Assembly (NCBI GenBank): GCA_020630575.1
Contig: JAHDBD010000007.1
Location: forward strand, 155,712 to 219,711
Source: Bernardetia sp.
GTDB taxonomy: Bacteria > Bacteroidota > Bacteroidia > Cytophagales > Bernardetiaceae
Direction of reading: 5' to 3'
DNA: 64,000 bases
Shown: piece after piece, positions 16,584-25,102 of the stretch
Layout of the letters: every line of letters starts with the position of its first letter
Position numbering within the stretch: position 1 is the stretch's first letter
The notes under the pieces: model-generated
What the model was told of the DNA's origin: nothing
Seen by the model: the letters and a program-made list of their open reading frames with translations, nothing else
Database searches by the model: none
Translations under genes and position numbers: made by a program

Positions 16584-17669
16584 TTAATCCATAATAAATG
16601 GATAATCCTCTTGTTTGTAAATATCTGTGAATGCTTCTTTTGCATCTGGGAAATCAGATTCTTCTGCAAATTTTACAGATTCTTCTACTCTTTCTTTGAT
16701 GTCTGCATCAATTTTATCCAAATCTTCTTGTGAAGCATATTTTTGCTCTAAAATAACATCTTTTACTTGCTCTATTGGGTCTTTTTTACGGTATTCGTTT
16801 ACTTCTTCACGAGTACGGTATTTTGCAGGGTCAGACATAGAGTGTCCTTTATAACGATACGTTCTAAACTCCAAAAGAGTAGGTCCTTCACCACTTCTAG
16901 CACGATCAGCAGCTCTTGCAACAGCTTCGTGAACAGCTTCCACACTCATTGCATCAACAGCTTCAGAAGGCATATCATACGATTCTCCAAGAGTTGATAA
17001 ATCAATTACATTTGAAGTTCTGCTTACAGAAGTTCCCATAGCATAACCATTGTTTTCAATCACAAAAATGACAGGAATTTTCCAAAGCATTGCCATATTA
17101 AAGGCTTCATGGATTGCTCCTTGACGAACTGCACCATCACCCATATAACAGATACAAAGATTTCCAGTCTCGTTGTACATTTCTGCAAAACCAATTCCTG
17201 CACCGAGTGGAACTTGCGCTCCAACAATTCCGTGTCCACCCATAAAATTGACCTCTTTGTCAAACATGTGCATTGAACCACCTTTTCCTTTTGAGCAACC
17301 TGTTTCTTTACCAAAAAGCTCTGCCATCACTGCATTTGGCGAAGTTCCCAAACCAAGTGGATGAGCATGGTCACGGTAAGCTGTTATCCATTTATCATCT
17401 TTTGTAAGTGCCGAAACTGCGCCAGCTACACAGGCTTCTTGTCCAATATACAAGTGACAAAAACCTCTGATTTTTTGCTGTCCGTAAAGCTGTCCTGCTT
17501 TTTCTTCGAATTTACGCATAAGCTGCATATCTTCGTACCATTTCATATAAACCTCTTTTGAAAAAGAAGATTGCTTTTTTGCAGGAGTTTTAGCAGTTGT
17601 CTTTTTTGCTGCCGTTTTACGAACTGGCTTTTTTGCTGTCGTTTTGGTTGTGTTTTTTGCGTCGCTCAT
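16584..17669 (-). CDS. pdhA: Pyruvate dehydrogenase E1 component, alpha subunit, with Lys/Ala/Thr-rich N-terminal tail
   Basis: Thiamine-diphosphate-dependent E1 alpha of the heterotetrameric pyruvate dehydrogenase. The TPP-binding motif runs from Gly177-Asp-Gly to Asn206-Asn207. HAHPLGLG, GKGGSMHMFD and the YRYKGHSMSDP loop (the phosphorylation-loop equivalent) are typical. Residues 1-35 are an unusual Lys/Ala/Thr tail with KKTTAKTPAKK-type repeats before the family start near VYMKWYEDM. No ATG lies between, so the tail is part of the gene. E1 beta and E2 are not in the window. Lipoyl synthase lies 4 kb away, serving the same complex. Confidence 0.93.
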   Translation of the reverse strand: MSDAKNTTKTTAKKPVRKTAAKKTTAKTPAKKQSSFSKEVYMKWYEDMQLMRKFEEKAGQLYGQQKIRGFCHLYIGQEACVAGAVSALTKDDKWITAYRDHAHPLGLGTSPNAVMAELFGKETGCSKGKGGSMHMFDKEVNFMGGHGIVGAQVPLGAGIGFAEMYNETGNLCICYMGDGAVRQGAIHEAFNMAMLWKIPVIFVIENNGYAMGTSVSRTSNVIDLSTLGESYDMPSEAVDAMSVEAVHEAVARAADRARSGEGPTLLEFRTYRYKGHSMSDPAKYRTREEVNEYRKKDPIEQVKDVILEQKYASQEDLDKIDADIKERVEESVKFAEESDFPDAKEAFTDIYKQEDYPFIMD

Positions 17670-17822
17670 AATTATAAATTTATATAGAAGTTGGCGTTTG
17701 TGCTTTTTTGTGTCTATTTAGAATATTTTTTTAAAATCTAATTGAAATTGAATATAGATTTTATAGTAAGGCAAGTTACCAATTTTTTCAGAAAAACGAT
17801 AATTTTGAATTCGTGGAATCAT

Positions 17823-18341
17823 TTATTTAATAATTTTTCCGTCTATTAATTGCTGAATATCTTTTGCTAATTTTTTATTATAATTTAAAAACATCAAATA
17901 ATTCATCAAAAAACCAAGACTGAAAAAGATAGGTAGAAAAATGAAGAATCCAATAGAATCATAATAACCATAAAATATAGAAATGAGAGTGGGTAAACAT
18001 GCTATACTTATCAATAAGATAAACAAAATCATTCCTGCTTTGAAGTTGTGATTTGGAATAATAGTTACTTCTACAACTGTTTCTAAGGGGGTATTTGAGT
18101 TTTCTTCCACACTTCCATACGCTGTTGGAGGATGATCTTTTCTTCCTCTTGAACGTCTGCCTATTTCAAAACTATCTCCTTCTATTTTTCCATGATAGCT
18201 TAAAGGAATGATATCAAACATAGATTTTCTTTTAGGCTCTGGACTAATTTTACTTTCTATTCTCTGTATTACCTTTTGAGGAGAAAGTGAGGTTTGATAA
18301 ACTACCTCTTTGGTCGGAAGTAAAGAATCTAAGAATTTCAT
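17823..18341 (-). CDS. Unknown membrane protein with two transmembrane segments
   Basis: 172 aa, family not recognised. The N-terminal 100 residues are soluble (VVYQTSLSPQKVIQRIESKI, then a strand-rich part with GKIEGDSFEIGRRSRGRKD). Two hydrophobic helices follow at about 105-125 and 130-150, and a short basic tail. The layout resembles small bacterial proteins with a beta-rich N-terminal domain facing the cytoplasm. Isolated between pdhA and the aldolase gene; a hairpin repeat lies 38 nt upstream of its start. Confidence 0.55.
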   Translation of the reverse strand: MKFLDSLLPTKEVVYQTSLSPQKVIQRIESKISPEPKRKSMFDIIPLSYHGKIEGDSFEIGRRSRGRKDHPPTAYGSVEENSNTPLETVVEVTIIPNHNFKAGMILFILLISIACLPTLISIFYGYYDSIGFFIFLPIFFSLGFLMNYLMFLNYNKKLAKDIQQLIDGKIIK

Positions 18342-18378
18342 AAGTGAATTGGTTTTTCAAAAGAAATATTTTTATTTG

Positions 18379-18412
18379 GTTGTTGGTGTCGCTTCGCTCA
18401 AACACCAACAAC
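18379..18412. repeat. Intergenic hairpin repeat, single-hairpin copy
   Basis: GTTGTTGGTGT (18379-18389) pairs perfectly with ACACCAACAAC (18402-18412) around a 12-nt loop CGCTTCGCTCAA, followed by GGC. The arms match the inner arms of the element at 3842-3903. Confidence 0.65.
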
Positions 18413-18512
18413 GGCATTGAACAAAAGAAAATTGAAATAGCTTTTGATAATTTAATCAATAATTTATTAATAATGAAGTTTATCGTCATTTTTGATGTCT
18501 CAACAAGCATAT

Positions 18513-18553
18513 ATGAAAAAACCTGTCTATTTCAAAGAGAAATAAACAGGTTT
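18513..18553 (-). terminator. Terminator of the aldolase gene
   Basis: On the minus strand, the arms 18553-18539 and 18533-18519 form a 15-bp stem with one mismatch (AAACCTGT outer, TATTTC inner) and a 5-nt loop, followed by a T run. It begins 30 nt after the aldolase stop. Confidence 0.8.
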
Positions 18554-18583
18554 CTATTTTTATAAAAGATTTAAACTCAAAAA

Positions 18584-19660
18584 TTATGCAATCGTAATTC
18601 CTTCATTCAAATAAACATCTTGGATTGCATTAAGAAGTTCAACTCCTTCATTGAATGGTCTTTGAAATGCTTTACGTCCAGAAATAAGTCCAGAACCACC
18701 AGCACGTTTGTTGATAACTGCTGTTTTTACTGCCTCTGCCATATCTGATGCTCCAGAAGACGCACCTCCAGAGTTGATAAGACCAATTCTACCCATATAA
18801 CAGTTAGCTACTTGATAACGACACAGGTCAATAGGGTTATCAGAAGAAAGGTCTGAATATACTTTTTTATGTGTTTTTGCAAAAGCGATATTATTAAAAG
18901 CACCGTTGTTTTCAGGTAATTTTTGTTTGATAATATCAGCTTGAATAGTTACGCCTAAGTGATTTGCTTGTCCTGTAAGGTCAGCAGCCACATGATAATC
19001 TACGCCATCTTTTTTAAAGTTGCTATTACGAGCATAACACCAAAGAATTGTAGCCATTCCAAGTTCGTGTGCTCTTTCAAAAGCTGCAGCTACTTCTTGA
19101 ATTTGACGAGTAGATTCTTCTGAACCAAAGTAAATAGTTGCTCCAACAGCGACTGCACCCATATTCCATGCACTTTCTACCGAACCAAACATAATTTGGT
19201 CAAATTTATTTGGGTAAGTAAGCAGTTCGTTGTGATTGATTTTTACAATAAAAGGAATTTTATGAGCATATTTTCTTGACATTAAAGCAAGATTGCCAAA
19301 AGTGGTAGCAACAGCATTACAACCTCCTTCAATAGCCAATTTTACAATGTTTTCTGGATCAAAATAATCTGGATTTGGTGCAAAAGATGCGCCTCCTGTA
19401 TGTTCGATGCCTTGATCAACAGGAAGAATAGAAACATAACCTGTATTAGCCAAACGACCTGAACCATAAAGCTGTCCCAAACTACGCAAAACTTGTGGAT
19501 TGCGATTTGAGTTAGTAAAAATTTTATCTACAAAATCAGGACTAGGAACGTGTAATCGCTCTTTTGAAATAGCAGGTGTAGAAAAATTAAGAAGAGTTTC
19601 AGAATCTTGACCTAGAAGTTCAGAAATACGGTCTGTAGAGAGGTTTGCAGTATGCACCAT
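18584..19660 (-). CDS. fbaB: Class I fructose-bisphosphate aldolase (DhnA/FbaB type)
   Basis: Schiff-base aldolase interconverting fructose-1,6-bisphosphate and the two triose phosphates. Distinctive segments are [56 protein letters not shown] (the Lys in this strand is the likely Schiff-base residue) and the phosphate-binding [26 protein letters not shown]. 358 aa, the size of E. coli FbaB. Single gene with its own -7 box and terminator. Confidence 0.92.
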   Translation of the reverse strand: MVHTANLSTDRISELLGQDSETLLNFSTPAISKERLHVPSPDFVDKIFTNSNRNPQVLRSLGQLYGSGRLANTGYVSILPVDQGIEHTGGASFAPNPDYFDPENIVKLAIEGGCNAVATTFGNLALMSRKYAHKIPFIVKINHNELLTYPNKFDQIMFGSVESAWNMGAVAVGATIYFGSEESTRQIQEVAAAFERAHELGMATILWCYARNSNFKKDGVDYHVAADLTGQANHLGVTIQADIIKQKLPENNGAFNNIAFAKTHKKVYSDLSSDNPIDLCRYQVANCYMGRIGLINSGGASSGASDMAEAVKTAVINKRAGGSGLISGRKAFQRPFNEGVELLNAIQDVYLNEGITIA

Positions 19661-19716
19661 AAGTATTTTGAGAAAAAATTAACAGAAAATGAATTTTGAA
19701 TTTTTTAAAAGTGCTA

Positions 19717-19724
19717 CAAAGGTA
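19717..19724 (-). promoter_or_regulatory. -7 box for the aldolase gene
   Basis: TACCTTTG on the minus strand, an exact match to TAnnTTTG, 57 nt before the aldolase start codon. No convincing -33 TTG at the right spacing. Confidence 0.45.
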
Positions 19725-19774
19725 ACAATTTGAATTCAATTTTGAATAAAATTAGACTGTAAAAATAATCAAAA

Positions 19775-20086
19775 CTATAATCTATCTGTTGATTTTGGTA
19801 TATTATCGACATCTTCCTCTGTATCAATGGGCTTTCCTGCCTCATTTGCTTCATTTCTCCAGCCATAAGGGTTGGTGTCAGCAGTCGCAATATTTTCATC
19901 TATTTCTCCATTTTCTATATCTTCTGAGTAGCTAACTGTTCCTTGTTGCCAACGAATGAGTTTTACTTCATCTTTAAATTTTTGTCTGTTGCCTTCAAAA
20001 TATTCCACAATAAGGTCTGCTTTGTTTTGAGCTTCTAAGTCTTTGGTTTCACCGTTTTTATAAACGACTATGAATGTACTTGCCAT
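19775..20086 (-). CDS. Small acidic protein of unknown function
   Basis: 103 aa, not recognised. The first 50 residues look like a small alpha/beta unit (FIVVYKNGETKDLEAQNKADLIVEYF). The tail is strongly acidic and poor in hydrophobics (SEDIENGEIDENIATADTNPYGW...), so probably disordered. No signal peptide or membrane segment. Codon and base use resemble neighbours. It lies upstream of the aldolase gene on the same strand (114 nt gap that includes the aldolase -7 box). Confidence 0.6.
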   Translation of the reverse strand: MASTFIVVYKNGETKDLEAQNKADLIVEYFEGNRQKFKDEVKLIRWQQGTVSYSEDIENGEIDENIATADTNPYGWRNEANEAGKPIDTEEDVDNIPKSTDRL

Positions 20087-20277
20087 AATTTTAGATAGTT
20101 TTGTTAAATGTTTTTTAATTTAATTACTAGAAATTCTATGTATTGATTAACTAAAGGTAAAATGATTTGTTTTTATTAAATTTATAGGGTTGGTAGAGTA
20201 TAAACTTCAAGGTAATTAAAGATGAAATATATTTTTTCTACTACATAAATTACAGATTATAATTTTGCTTCATAAAG

Positions 20278-20307
20278 TTGTATCAAAAAACTATTATTCT
20301 ACGTTGA
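20278..20307 (+). promoter_or_regulatory. Candidate promoter for the YD-repeat-like gene
   Basis: TTG at 20278-20280, 19-nt spacer, TACGTTGA at 20300-20307. Close to the Bacteroidota -33/-7 pattern; 48 nt before the ATG. Confidence 0.35.
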
Positions 20308-20354
20308 GGTTGTAAAGAGAAAATATCAGAAAGAAAAACCAAATTTTATCACTT

Positions 20355-21374
20355 ATGCGTACATTGAATTTATTTTTTGCGTTACTTTTTAGCCTGTTTT
20401 TTACAAAAACGCTTGCCCAAAATCAGATTGTTGCTTGGCAAACTACTACCTCAGACAAAGCTTCTCAAAAACATAGTGTTCATAATTATGACAATCAAGG
20501 AAGGTTAATGAGTGTGGAAGAACCTTTACAAGACCTAAAAACGAACTATATTTATGATACACTTGCTAGGTTGAAAAGACTTGACGTATATACAACAGAA
20601 GGAATTGTGAACGTAAAGTATATCTATGGTTCAGAACCCACAACTATCATCACACATCCAGTTTGGGGAGAGCAAAAACGAATTTCATACAAAGATGAAA
20701 GAGGAAAAATCACAGAAGAAAAAATCTATCACAATAAAGAACTTGTAAGGCGAATTTTGTATTCTTATACAGCTTTTGATAGTATTTTTGGTAGAGAAGT
20801 AGTTAACTTTTACGAACCTACAAAAGATGGCAAAATAACACCAACTTTAGGATTTATTTTTAGGGGAAATAAAAAGATACAAAACCCAGTCCATAAAAAA
20901 TATATTACTTATTTTGACGAAAATACACGTCAGAGAACTAAAGAAGTCGTTTTTATAGATGACAAAAAGCCATTAGAAGATAAAGTCTATACCTATACAA
21001 AAGGAGTAAATAATCAAGTTTTGCTTCAAAAAACGCACTATACTAATTACGAAACAAATGCTCAAACTGTCGTTTTTTATGCGTATCAAGAAAAAACAAA
21101 TGCACCTACTTTTGTCAGAACTGAAGTGAGAGAAGGAGAAAATTTACTTTCCTATTCTAGTTTAGAATATGTTTATCAAGATGGAACATTATGGCAAATA
21201 ATCAATCAAAATTTTATGAGTCCGTTTGCTAAGTCTGAAATAAAAACAAATCCTACAAACAGTTCTTTTACCAAAAAAGTATCTATTTTTAAAGATGCCA
21301 AACTGATAAGAGAACGTCATTACGAAGGCGAAACACTAAGTAAGACGATAGATTATCAATACACAAAAGTATGA
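20355..21374 (+). CDS. Secreted YD-repeat-like protein
   Basis: 339 aa. A signal peptide (residues 1-21, ending in KTLAQ) leads into a chain of imperfect beta-hairpin repeats of the YD/RHS-like kind, for example HNYDNQGRLMSVEEP, YIYDTLARLKRLDVY, ISYKDERGKITEEKIY, YVYQDGTLWQIINQ. It lacks the RHS core motif and any toxin-like C-terminus, and is far shorter than RHS proteins. Many short Bacteroidota secreted proteins of this kind are uncharacterised. Single gene before lipA. Confidence 0.6.
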   Translation: MRTLNLFFALLFSLFFTKTLAQNQIVAWQTTTSDKASQKHSVHNYDNQGRLMSVEEPLQDLKTNYIYDTLARLKRLDVYTTEGIVNVKYIYGSEPTTIITHPVWGEQKRISYKDERGKITEEKIYHNKELVRRILYSYTAFDSIFGREVVNFYEPTKDGKITPTLGFIFRGNKKIQNPVHKKYITYFDENTRQRTKEVVFIDDKKPLEDKVYTYTKGVNNQVLLQKTHYTNYETNAQTVVFYAYQEKTNAPTFVRTEVREGENLLSYSSLEYVYQDGTLWQIINQNFMSPFAKSEIKTNPTNSSFTKKVSIFKDAKLIRERHYEGETLSKTIDYQYTKV

Positions 21375-21393
21375 TAAAAAGAGTAGAGTTTTG

Positions 21394-21401
21394 TATCTTT
21401 G
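21394..21401 (+). promoter_or_regulatory. -7 box for lipA
   Basis: TATCTTTG, an exact match to TAnnTTTG, 86 nt upstream of the lipA ATG. This predicts a leader of about 80 nt that contains the palindrome at 21458-21477. Confidence 0.5.
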
Positions 21402-21457
21402 TGTAACAAGAAGCAAATGCCTTAAAAGGTGTTTGAGAATATAAAATTACTTAAAAT

Positions 21458-21477
21458 AGACAGTTTTAAAACTGTCT
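21458..21477. promoter_or_regulatory. Perfect 20-bp palindrome just before lipA
   Basis: AGACAGTTTTAAAACTGTCT reads the same on both strands and ends 10 nt before the lipA start. As DNA it looks like a dimeric-repressor operator. As RNA it could fold with AGACAG/CUGUCU closing an 8-nt loop near the ribosome entry site. No U-tract follows, so it is not a terminator. Confidence 0.55.
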
Positions 21478-21487
21478 TCTACTATAT

Positions 21488-22387
21488 ATGATAGAATTAC
21501 CAGTTATAAATATAAACGATAAAAATAAAACTCCAGAAGAATTAAATGGCAAAAAACCTGATTGGTTACGTGTCCGTTTGCCTGTTGGAGAAAATTACAA
21601 ACAAGTAAATGAGCTTGTGAGTAAACATAAATTACATACTATTTGCCAAAGTGGAAATTGTCCGAATATGGGCGAATGTTGGGGTGCAGGTACAGCAACT
21701 TTTATGATTTTGGGAAATGTTTGTACTCGTGGTTGTTCTTTTTGTGCTGTTCAGACAGGAAGACCACCTGAATATGATACTGATGAGCCAAGAAGAGTAG
21801 CTGAAGCAATCAGTCTTATGAAAGTAAAACATGCTGTTATTACTTCTGTAAATCGTGATGAACTCAAAGATAGAGGAGCAGAAATTTGGCACAATACTGT
21901 AAAATTTACAAAAGAGCTTTCTCCATCTACAACCATAGAAACGCTTATTCCAGATACAAAAGCAAACTGGGAAGCTTTAGAAGTAATGATTTCGGCAGGA
22001 CAAGAAGTAGTTTCTCATAATATAGAAACAGTTGAAAAACTTTACAAACGTGTACGTCCACAGGCTCGTTATGCACGTAGTTTAGAGCAAATCAAGCGTA
22101 CAAAAGAATATGGAAAGCGTACCAAAACAGGAATTATGGTAGGTTTGGGAGAAACAAACGAAGAAGTTTTGAAAACAATGGACGACCTTGTAAAAAATGG
22201 TTGTGATATTCTGACAATCGGACAATATATGCAGCCTACAAGAATGCACCTTGCTGTTACTGAATATGTACATCCAGAAGTTTTTGACTTTTATAGAGAA
22301 GAAGGCTTAAAACGAGGGTTAAAATATGTAGAATCGGGTGCTTTAGTTCGCTCTTCCTACCACGCTGAAAGACACGTAAACGTGTAA
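21488..22387 (+). CDS. lipA: Lipoyl synthase
   Basis: Radical SAM enzyme inserting two sulfurs into octanoyl groups on E2 and GcvH proteins. The auxiliary cluster cysteines are in [12 protein letters not shown], and the radical-SAM CxxxCxxC is CTRGCSFC. The C-terminal RSSYHAE supplies the conserved Arg-Ser-Ser-Tyr. 299 aa, standard length. Flanked by its own -7 box and by a terminator, so probably monocistronic. Functionally tied to the pyruvate dehydrogenase gene at 16.6 kb. lipB is not in the window. Confidence 0.96.
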   Translation: MIELPVININDKNKTPEELNGKKPDWLRVRLPVGENYKQVNELVSKHKLHTICQSGNCPNMGECWGAGTATFMILGNVCTRGCSFCAVQTGRPPEYDTDEPRRVAEAISLMKVKHAVITSVNRDELKDRGAEIWHNTVKFTKELSPSTTIETLIPDTKANWEALEVMISAGQEVVSHNIETVEKLYKRVRPQARYARSLEQIKRTKEYGKRTKTGIMVGLGETNEEVLKTMDDLVKNGCDILTIGQYMQPTRMHLAVTEYVHPEVFDFYREEGLKRGLKYVESGALVRSSYHAERHVNV

Positions 22388-22413
22388 ACTATATTTTCTG
22401 AATAAAATTTACA

Positions 22414-22449
22414 AACAGTCTTTTTATTTTAAAAAGGCTGTTGTTTTTT
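22414..22449 (+). terminator. Terminator after lipA
   Basis: AACAGTCTTTTT pairs with AAAAAGGCTGTT (one G-T pair) around ATTTT, followed by GTTTTTT. It starts 26 nt after the stop. Confidence 0.7.
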
Positions 22450-22484
22450 ATAAAAAAAAATAATTAATTAAGAATATAAAAAAA

Positions 22485-22943
22485 ATGCAAAAATCAATTT
22501 TCATTCTCTTTAGTCTATTTGTTTTGTTTACTTCTTGTAATGAAACTAAAAAAACTGAGGAAACCTCTACAAATACGAAAGTTGTAGAAGAAAATACAGA
22601 ATATACTATACATCAAAAAATAGAGAAACTTGAAGCTCAAGAATTTAGTAATAAAATGACCGAATTGAGAGTTTATAATATTGTTGATGTCAGAACGCCA
22701 AAAGAATTTGATCAGGCAAGTATTCCTAGAGCCAAAAATATAGATATTAATGCAAGTAATTTTGAAGAAGAGTTAGATAAACTAGAACGAATTAAACCCT
22801 TACTCATTTACTGTAAATCAGGTGGGCGTAGTGCAAAAGCTGTCGAAAAAGCAAAAGAAATGGGTTTTGAGCGCATTATCGAATTAGATGGTGGAATGGA
22901 AAGTTGGAAAGAAGCCAAAATGGAAACTGCACACGCTATTTAA
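22485..22943 (+). CDS. Rhodanese-domain lipoprotein, first of a tandem pair
   Basis: 152 aa. Signal peptide with lipobox LFTSC (Cys18), a short Glu/Thr-rich linker, and a rhodanese domain at about 50-150. The active-site loop is Cys110 in YCKSGGRS, with VDVRTPKEFDQASIPRAKN before it. Predicted to act in the periplasm or on the outer leaflet as a sulfurtransferase or persulfide carrier. The next gene is a close paralogue 41 nt downstream. Confidence 0.85.
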   Translation: MQKSIFILFSLFVLFTSCNETKKTEETSTNTKVVEENTEYTIHQKIEKLEAQEFSNKMTELRVYNIVDVRTPKEFDQASIPRAKNIDINASNFEEELDKLERIKPLLIYCKSGGRSAKAVEKAKEMGFERIIELDGGMESWKEAKMETAHAI

Positions 22944-22984
22944 ACAATCAAAAATTATTTTTCCCTACAAAAAACAAACATAAA

Positions 22985-23416
22985 ATGAAAAATATACTCT
23001 TTCTTCTAATCATCATTAGTTTATTATTTTCTTGTACCAATAACAAAGGCGAAAATAAAAATTCCACAGAAAATACTTCCACTCAAAAAATAGAAAAATT
23101 AATACCTCAAGATTTTGCAGTTGAAATGACAGAGTTGAAAAATTTTAATCTCATTGATGTCAGAACACCTCAAGAATATGAACAAGGAAATATTTCTAAA
23201 GCAAAAAACATTAATTTTAATGATGCTAGTTTTGGAGAAGAATTGAATAAGTTGGAAAAGGAGAAGCCACTTTTTATCTACTGTAAATCAGGTGGACGTA
23301 GTGCAAAAGCTGTCGAAAAAGCAAAAGAAATGGGTTTCGAACATATCATTGAACTAGATGGAGGAATTGAAAGCTGGAATGATGCCAATGTAGAAACAAC
23401 TCATGGCATTGAATAA
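22985..23416 (+). CDS. Rhodanese-domain lipoprotein, second of the pair
   Basis: 143 aa from the ATG at 22985; the frame is open 27 codons upstream within the preceding gene, but only this start gives a signal peptide. Lipobox LLFSC (Cys16), then the same linker type and a rhodanese domain with Cys100 in YCKSGGRS. The protein is clearly paralogous to the previous one. The DNA around the active-site loop is 58/60 identical between the two genes, far above the rest, suggesting recent duplication or conversion. Confidence 0.85.
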   Translation: MKNILFLLIIISLLFSCTNNKGENKNSTENTSTQKIEKLIPQDFAVEMTELKNFNLIDVRTPQEYEQGNISKAKNINFNDASFGEELNKLEKEKPLFIYCKSGGRSAKAVEKAKEMGFEHIIELDGGIESWNDANVETTHGIE

Positions 23417-23451
23417 ATAATTTTTTCAAGTTTATCTTTTAATAGAGGCAC

Positions 23452-24081
23452 GTGAAATCAAGTAGGTTAGAAGCGTTTAGTGATGGTGTTTTGGCAATCC
23501 TTATCACCATTATGGTTTTAGAGATGAAAGTTCCAGCAGAGGCTGCTTTACACGATTTGGGTGAAGTATATACTATTTTTTTAAGTTATATTTTGAGCTT
23601 TTTATATTTAGGAATTTATTGGAACAATCATCATCATCTATTTCAAGCTACTGAGTATGTAAATGGAAAAGTGCTTTGGGCAAATCTACATTTACTTTTT
23701 TGGCTTTCTTTGATTCCTTTTGCTTCTGGTTGGGTAGGAAGAACCAATTTTTCAGCTGTTCCAAGTGCCTTATATGGAGTGGTTTTGTTTATGAGTGCTG
23801 TTGCATATTTCATTTTGCAATACTTGATTCTCAAAATTCATGGAAAAGACTCAGTATTAAATAAAGCTATTGGAAAAAACTATAAAAGTAAAATTTCACT
23901 AGTTTTGTATGCTCTTGCTGTTCCTCTGTCTTTTGTAAGTCAATGGATTTCTATTTCTATATATTTAGGTGTTGCTTTTTTATGGATTGTTCCTGATAAA
24001 CGAATAGAGAACACACTTTATAAAGAAATAAGAAAAAATCAAGAGGAAGGAAATGACAAAGAAATAGAGAATATTTCTTAA
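23452..24081 (+). CDS. TMEM175-like (DUF1211) potassium channel protein, GTG start
   Basis: 209 aa, about six membrane helices. The first helix carries RLEAFSDGVLAILITIMVLE, with the Phe-Ser-Asp motif that lines the pore in the TMEM175 family. Later helices and the NNHHHLFQA turn also match bacterial DUF1211 proteins. The start is GTG at 23452, four residues before the conserved RLEAF. It lies 35 nt after the second rhodanese gene and 31 nt before truB, so an operon is plausible. Confidence 0.85.
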   Translation: MKSSRLEAFSDGVLAILITIMVLEMKVPAEAALHDLGEVYTIFLSYILSFLYLGIYWNNHHHLFQATEYVNGKVLWANLHLLFWLSLIPFASGWVGRTNFSAVPSALYGVVLFMSAVAYFILQYLILKIHGKDSVLNKAIGKNYKSKISLVLYALAVPLSFVSQWISISIYLGVAFLWIVPDKRIENTLYKEIRKNQEEGNDKEIENIS

Positions 24082-24112
24082 AAATCAATTTATAAAATAG
24101 GAGTAAAGAAAA

Positions 24113-24835
24113 ATGCAAGAAGAACAAGGAATATTTTCACAAGGAAAAATAATTTTGATAGACAAACCTCTTACTTGGTCGTCTTTTGATGTAGTAAACA
24201 AAATTCGTTATGCTATCAAAAAATATGAACAAAAGAAAAAAGTAAAAGTCGGACATGCAGGAACGCTTGATCCTTTAGCAACAGGTTTACTAATTCTCTG
24301 TTCGGGCAAAATGACAAAGCAAATTGAAGATTTTCAAGGACAAGAAAAAGAATATGTTGCTCAAATTACCTTTGGTTTTACGACAGCTTCTTATGATTTG
24401 GAATCAGAATTAGAAAATCAAAAAGAGGTTTCTAATCTTACCCTAGAAAAAATTGAAAGTGCATTAAAAGACTTTCAAGGAGAAATAGACCAAGTTCCAC
24501 CTATTTTTTCGGCTGTTCAAGTAAATGGAAAAAGAGCCTATCAATCTGCCCGAGAAGGCGAAGAAGTCAAACTCAAATCAAGAAAAGTAACAATTTCAGA
24601 ATTAGAAATAATAGAATCTAATTTATCAGAAAATGAAGCAATTATTTCTTTGAGAATTGTTTGTAGTAAAGGAACTTATATCAGAAGTTTAGCCCATGAT
24701 TTAGGACAAAAATTAGAAACAGGCGCACATCTTTCAGGACTTCGTCGTACAAAAATAGGCGACTTCAACATTGAAGAAGCACAGACCATTGAGCAGTTTT
24801 TGGAAGAGTGGAAGCCAAAAGCAGTAAAAGAATAA
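24113..24835 (+). CDS. truB: tRNA pseudouridine-55 synthase
   Basis: Makes pseudouridine 55 in the T-loop of tRNAs. Catalytic Asp53 is in VGHAGTLDPLATG. IDKPLTWSSFDVV opens the protein as in TruB, and VPPIFSAVQVNGKRAY and CSKGTYIRSLAHDLG are family segments. 240 aa without the C-terminal PUA domain found in E. coli TruB, which is common in this phylum. Confidence 0.95.
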   Translation: MQEEQGIFSQGKIILIDKPLTWSSFDVVNKIRYAIKKYEQKKKVKVGHAGTLDPLATGLLILCSGKMTKQIEDFQGQEKEYVAQITFGFTTASYDLESELENQKEVSNLTLEKIESALKDFQGEIDQVPPIFSAVQVNGKRAYQSAREGEEVKLKSRKVTISELEIIESNLSENEAIISLRIVCSKGTYIRSLAHDLGQKLETGAHLSGLRRTKIGDFNIEEAQTIEQFLEEWKPKAVKE

Positions 24836-25023
24836 TTATAAAAAATAATTTAACTATTTGAAGTAGTTTTTTTGTGTGTAGATACTTTATTTGTACTTAT
24901 ATTTGTAATTATTTGATTTTTTATTGAATTTTTTGCGTTATACTATTCTAAAATAGGCTAGTTTGAAGTTTCTTTTTTAGACCTTTTTAGTAAAAATAAC
25001 CGAAAAAACTAACATAATCTTTG

Positions 25024-25049
25024 TTGGTATTTTAGCTTAATAATACCAA
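25024..25049. repeat. Inverted repeat upstream of the PlsC-like gene
   Basis: TTGGTATT (25024-25031) and AATACCAA (25042-25049) form a perfect 8-bp stem with a 10-nt loop, 53 nt before the next ATG, in an otherwise gene-free 267-nt spacer. Role unknown. Confidence 0.4.
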
Positions 25050-25102
25050 TAAACAACAATAACCTCTATTTCTTGCTAGAAAAAAAAACGATTTTTTAAA
25101 TT

